Assembly (NCBI GenBank): GCA_021835265.1
Contig: JAKBQK010000452.1
Coordinates: 1-5,088, forward strand
Origin: Thermoplasmata archaeon
Lineage (GTDB): Archaea > Thermoplasmatota > Thermoplasmata > Thermoplasmatales > Thermoplasmataceae
Reading direction: 5' to 3'
Length of the DNA: 5,088 nucleotides
The notes under the pieces are model-generated. The model saw only the letters and a list, made by a program, of their open reading frames with translations. It searched no databases and was not told the DNA's origin. This document shows, one piece after another, positions 4,822 to 5,088 of this stretch. The translations under genes were made by a program, and so were the position numbers. The stretch's first letter is position 1, and every line of letters begins with the position of its first letter.

Positions 4822-5088
4822 TTACCCATACATGGATTCGCTTTGAGCCTTATCGCTTTTTGAGTAAGTTTTCTTGTATTGACTCATAAGCTCCTTGAGT
4901 TGGTTATGGAAGTCTTTCACACTTTCTTCCAGAATTGCGGTGTCTATCTTAAACCCAAAAACATCGTTGACGTTTTCGATAAGGGCAAGTACTGAACCAG
5001 GATCTGCAATATTTGCAGAGGCAGGTGTAAGGAAAGTGATGGCAGGGATCTTATGCGCAAGAGCCTCATTCATCAAAGCCCCACCCAT
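4822..5088 (-). CDS. PAC2-family proteasome assembly chaperone, C-terminal part (N-terminus beyond right edge)
   Basis: The visible 88 residues match the C-terminal part of PAC2-family proteins, which include the archaeal proteasome assembly factors PbaA and PbaB. Recognisable pieces are GGALMNEALAHKIPAI (2-17 of the visible part), then LTPASANIADPGSVLALIENV (about 20-40), then FGFKIDTAILEE (44-55), and a helical, probably coiled segment SVKDFHNQLKELMSQYKK (56-73). This is the family order of small-residue loop, conserved PDP-like turn (ADPGS here), helix and C-terminal helix. A polar tail ends in M-Y-G, which fits the hydrophobic-Tyr-X (HbYX) motif used to dock in the alpha-ring pockets of the 20S proteasome. 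PAC2 proteins are commonly about 230-280 residues, so over half is missing; the ATG at the edge is almost certainly an internal Met. The stop is TAA at 4822-4824. It converges on gmhA and has no obvious link to glycan synthesis. Confidence 0.85.
   Translation of the reverse strand: MGGALMNEALAHKIPAITFLTPASANIADPGSVLALIENVNDVFGFKIDTAILEESVKDFHNQLKELMSQYKKTYSKSDKAQSESMYG

Noticed and set aside
1..5088. CRISPR array, insertion sequence, integrase site or toxin-antitoxin pair
   Set aside because: Reading through the window I saw no regularly spaced repeats, terminal inverted repeats with a transposase, tRNA-end attachment site or paired small genes.

Overview
The window looks like a piece of an archaeal chromosome, most likely Nitrososphaerota (Thaumarchaeota) or a relative. 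Three things suggest this. A PAC2-family proteasome assembly chaperone is cut by the right edge and ends in a proteasome-docking type tripeptide. The intergenic regions carry TATA boxes, two of them with a purine-rich BRE, about 27-30 bp before start codons. Shine-Dalgarno sequences are missing before the genes, as expected for leaderless mRNAs. The DNA is AT-rich. The phylum is an inference; the archaeal reading is firmer.

Layout, left to right: (1) the N-terminal part of a GT4 glycosyltransferase on the minus strand, cut by the left edge and lacking an ATG, GTG or TTG start; (2) a complete ALG11-like GT4 glycosyltransferase, minus strand; (3) a complete GT2 (GT-A fold) glycosyltransferase, plus strand; (4) a complete GT4 glycosyltransferase, minus strand, converging on gene 3 with one base between the stop codons; (5) gmhA, sedoheptulose-7-phosphate isomerase, plus strand, divergent from gene 4; (6) the C-terminal 88 residues of a PAC2 protein, minus strand, entering from the right edge. 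No gap between genes exceeds about 185 bp. I see no tRNA, rRNA, CRISPR array or insertion sequence.

Genes 1-5 make a surface-glycan cluster. gmhA makes the first committed heptose phosphate, and the four glycosyltransferases probably assemble an oligosaccharide on a lipid carrier, or a surface polysaccharide or S-layer glycan. The genes are not one operon: strands alternate and most genes have their own promoter candidate, a patchwork layout common in archaeal glycosylation islands. The PAC2 gene is probably the housekeeping border of the island.

I found no clearly new system. The points most worth a second look are the apparent ATT start of gene 1, heptose synthesis in an archaeal glycan cluster, the HbYX-like end of the PAC2 protein, and the tight convergence of genes 3 and 4 with a T8 tract lying inside the opposing coding region.
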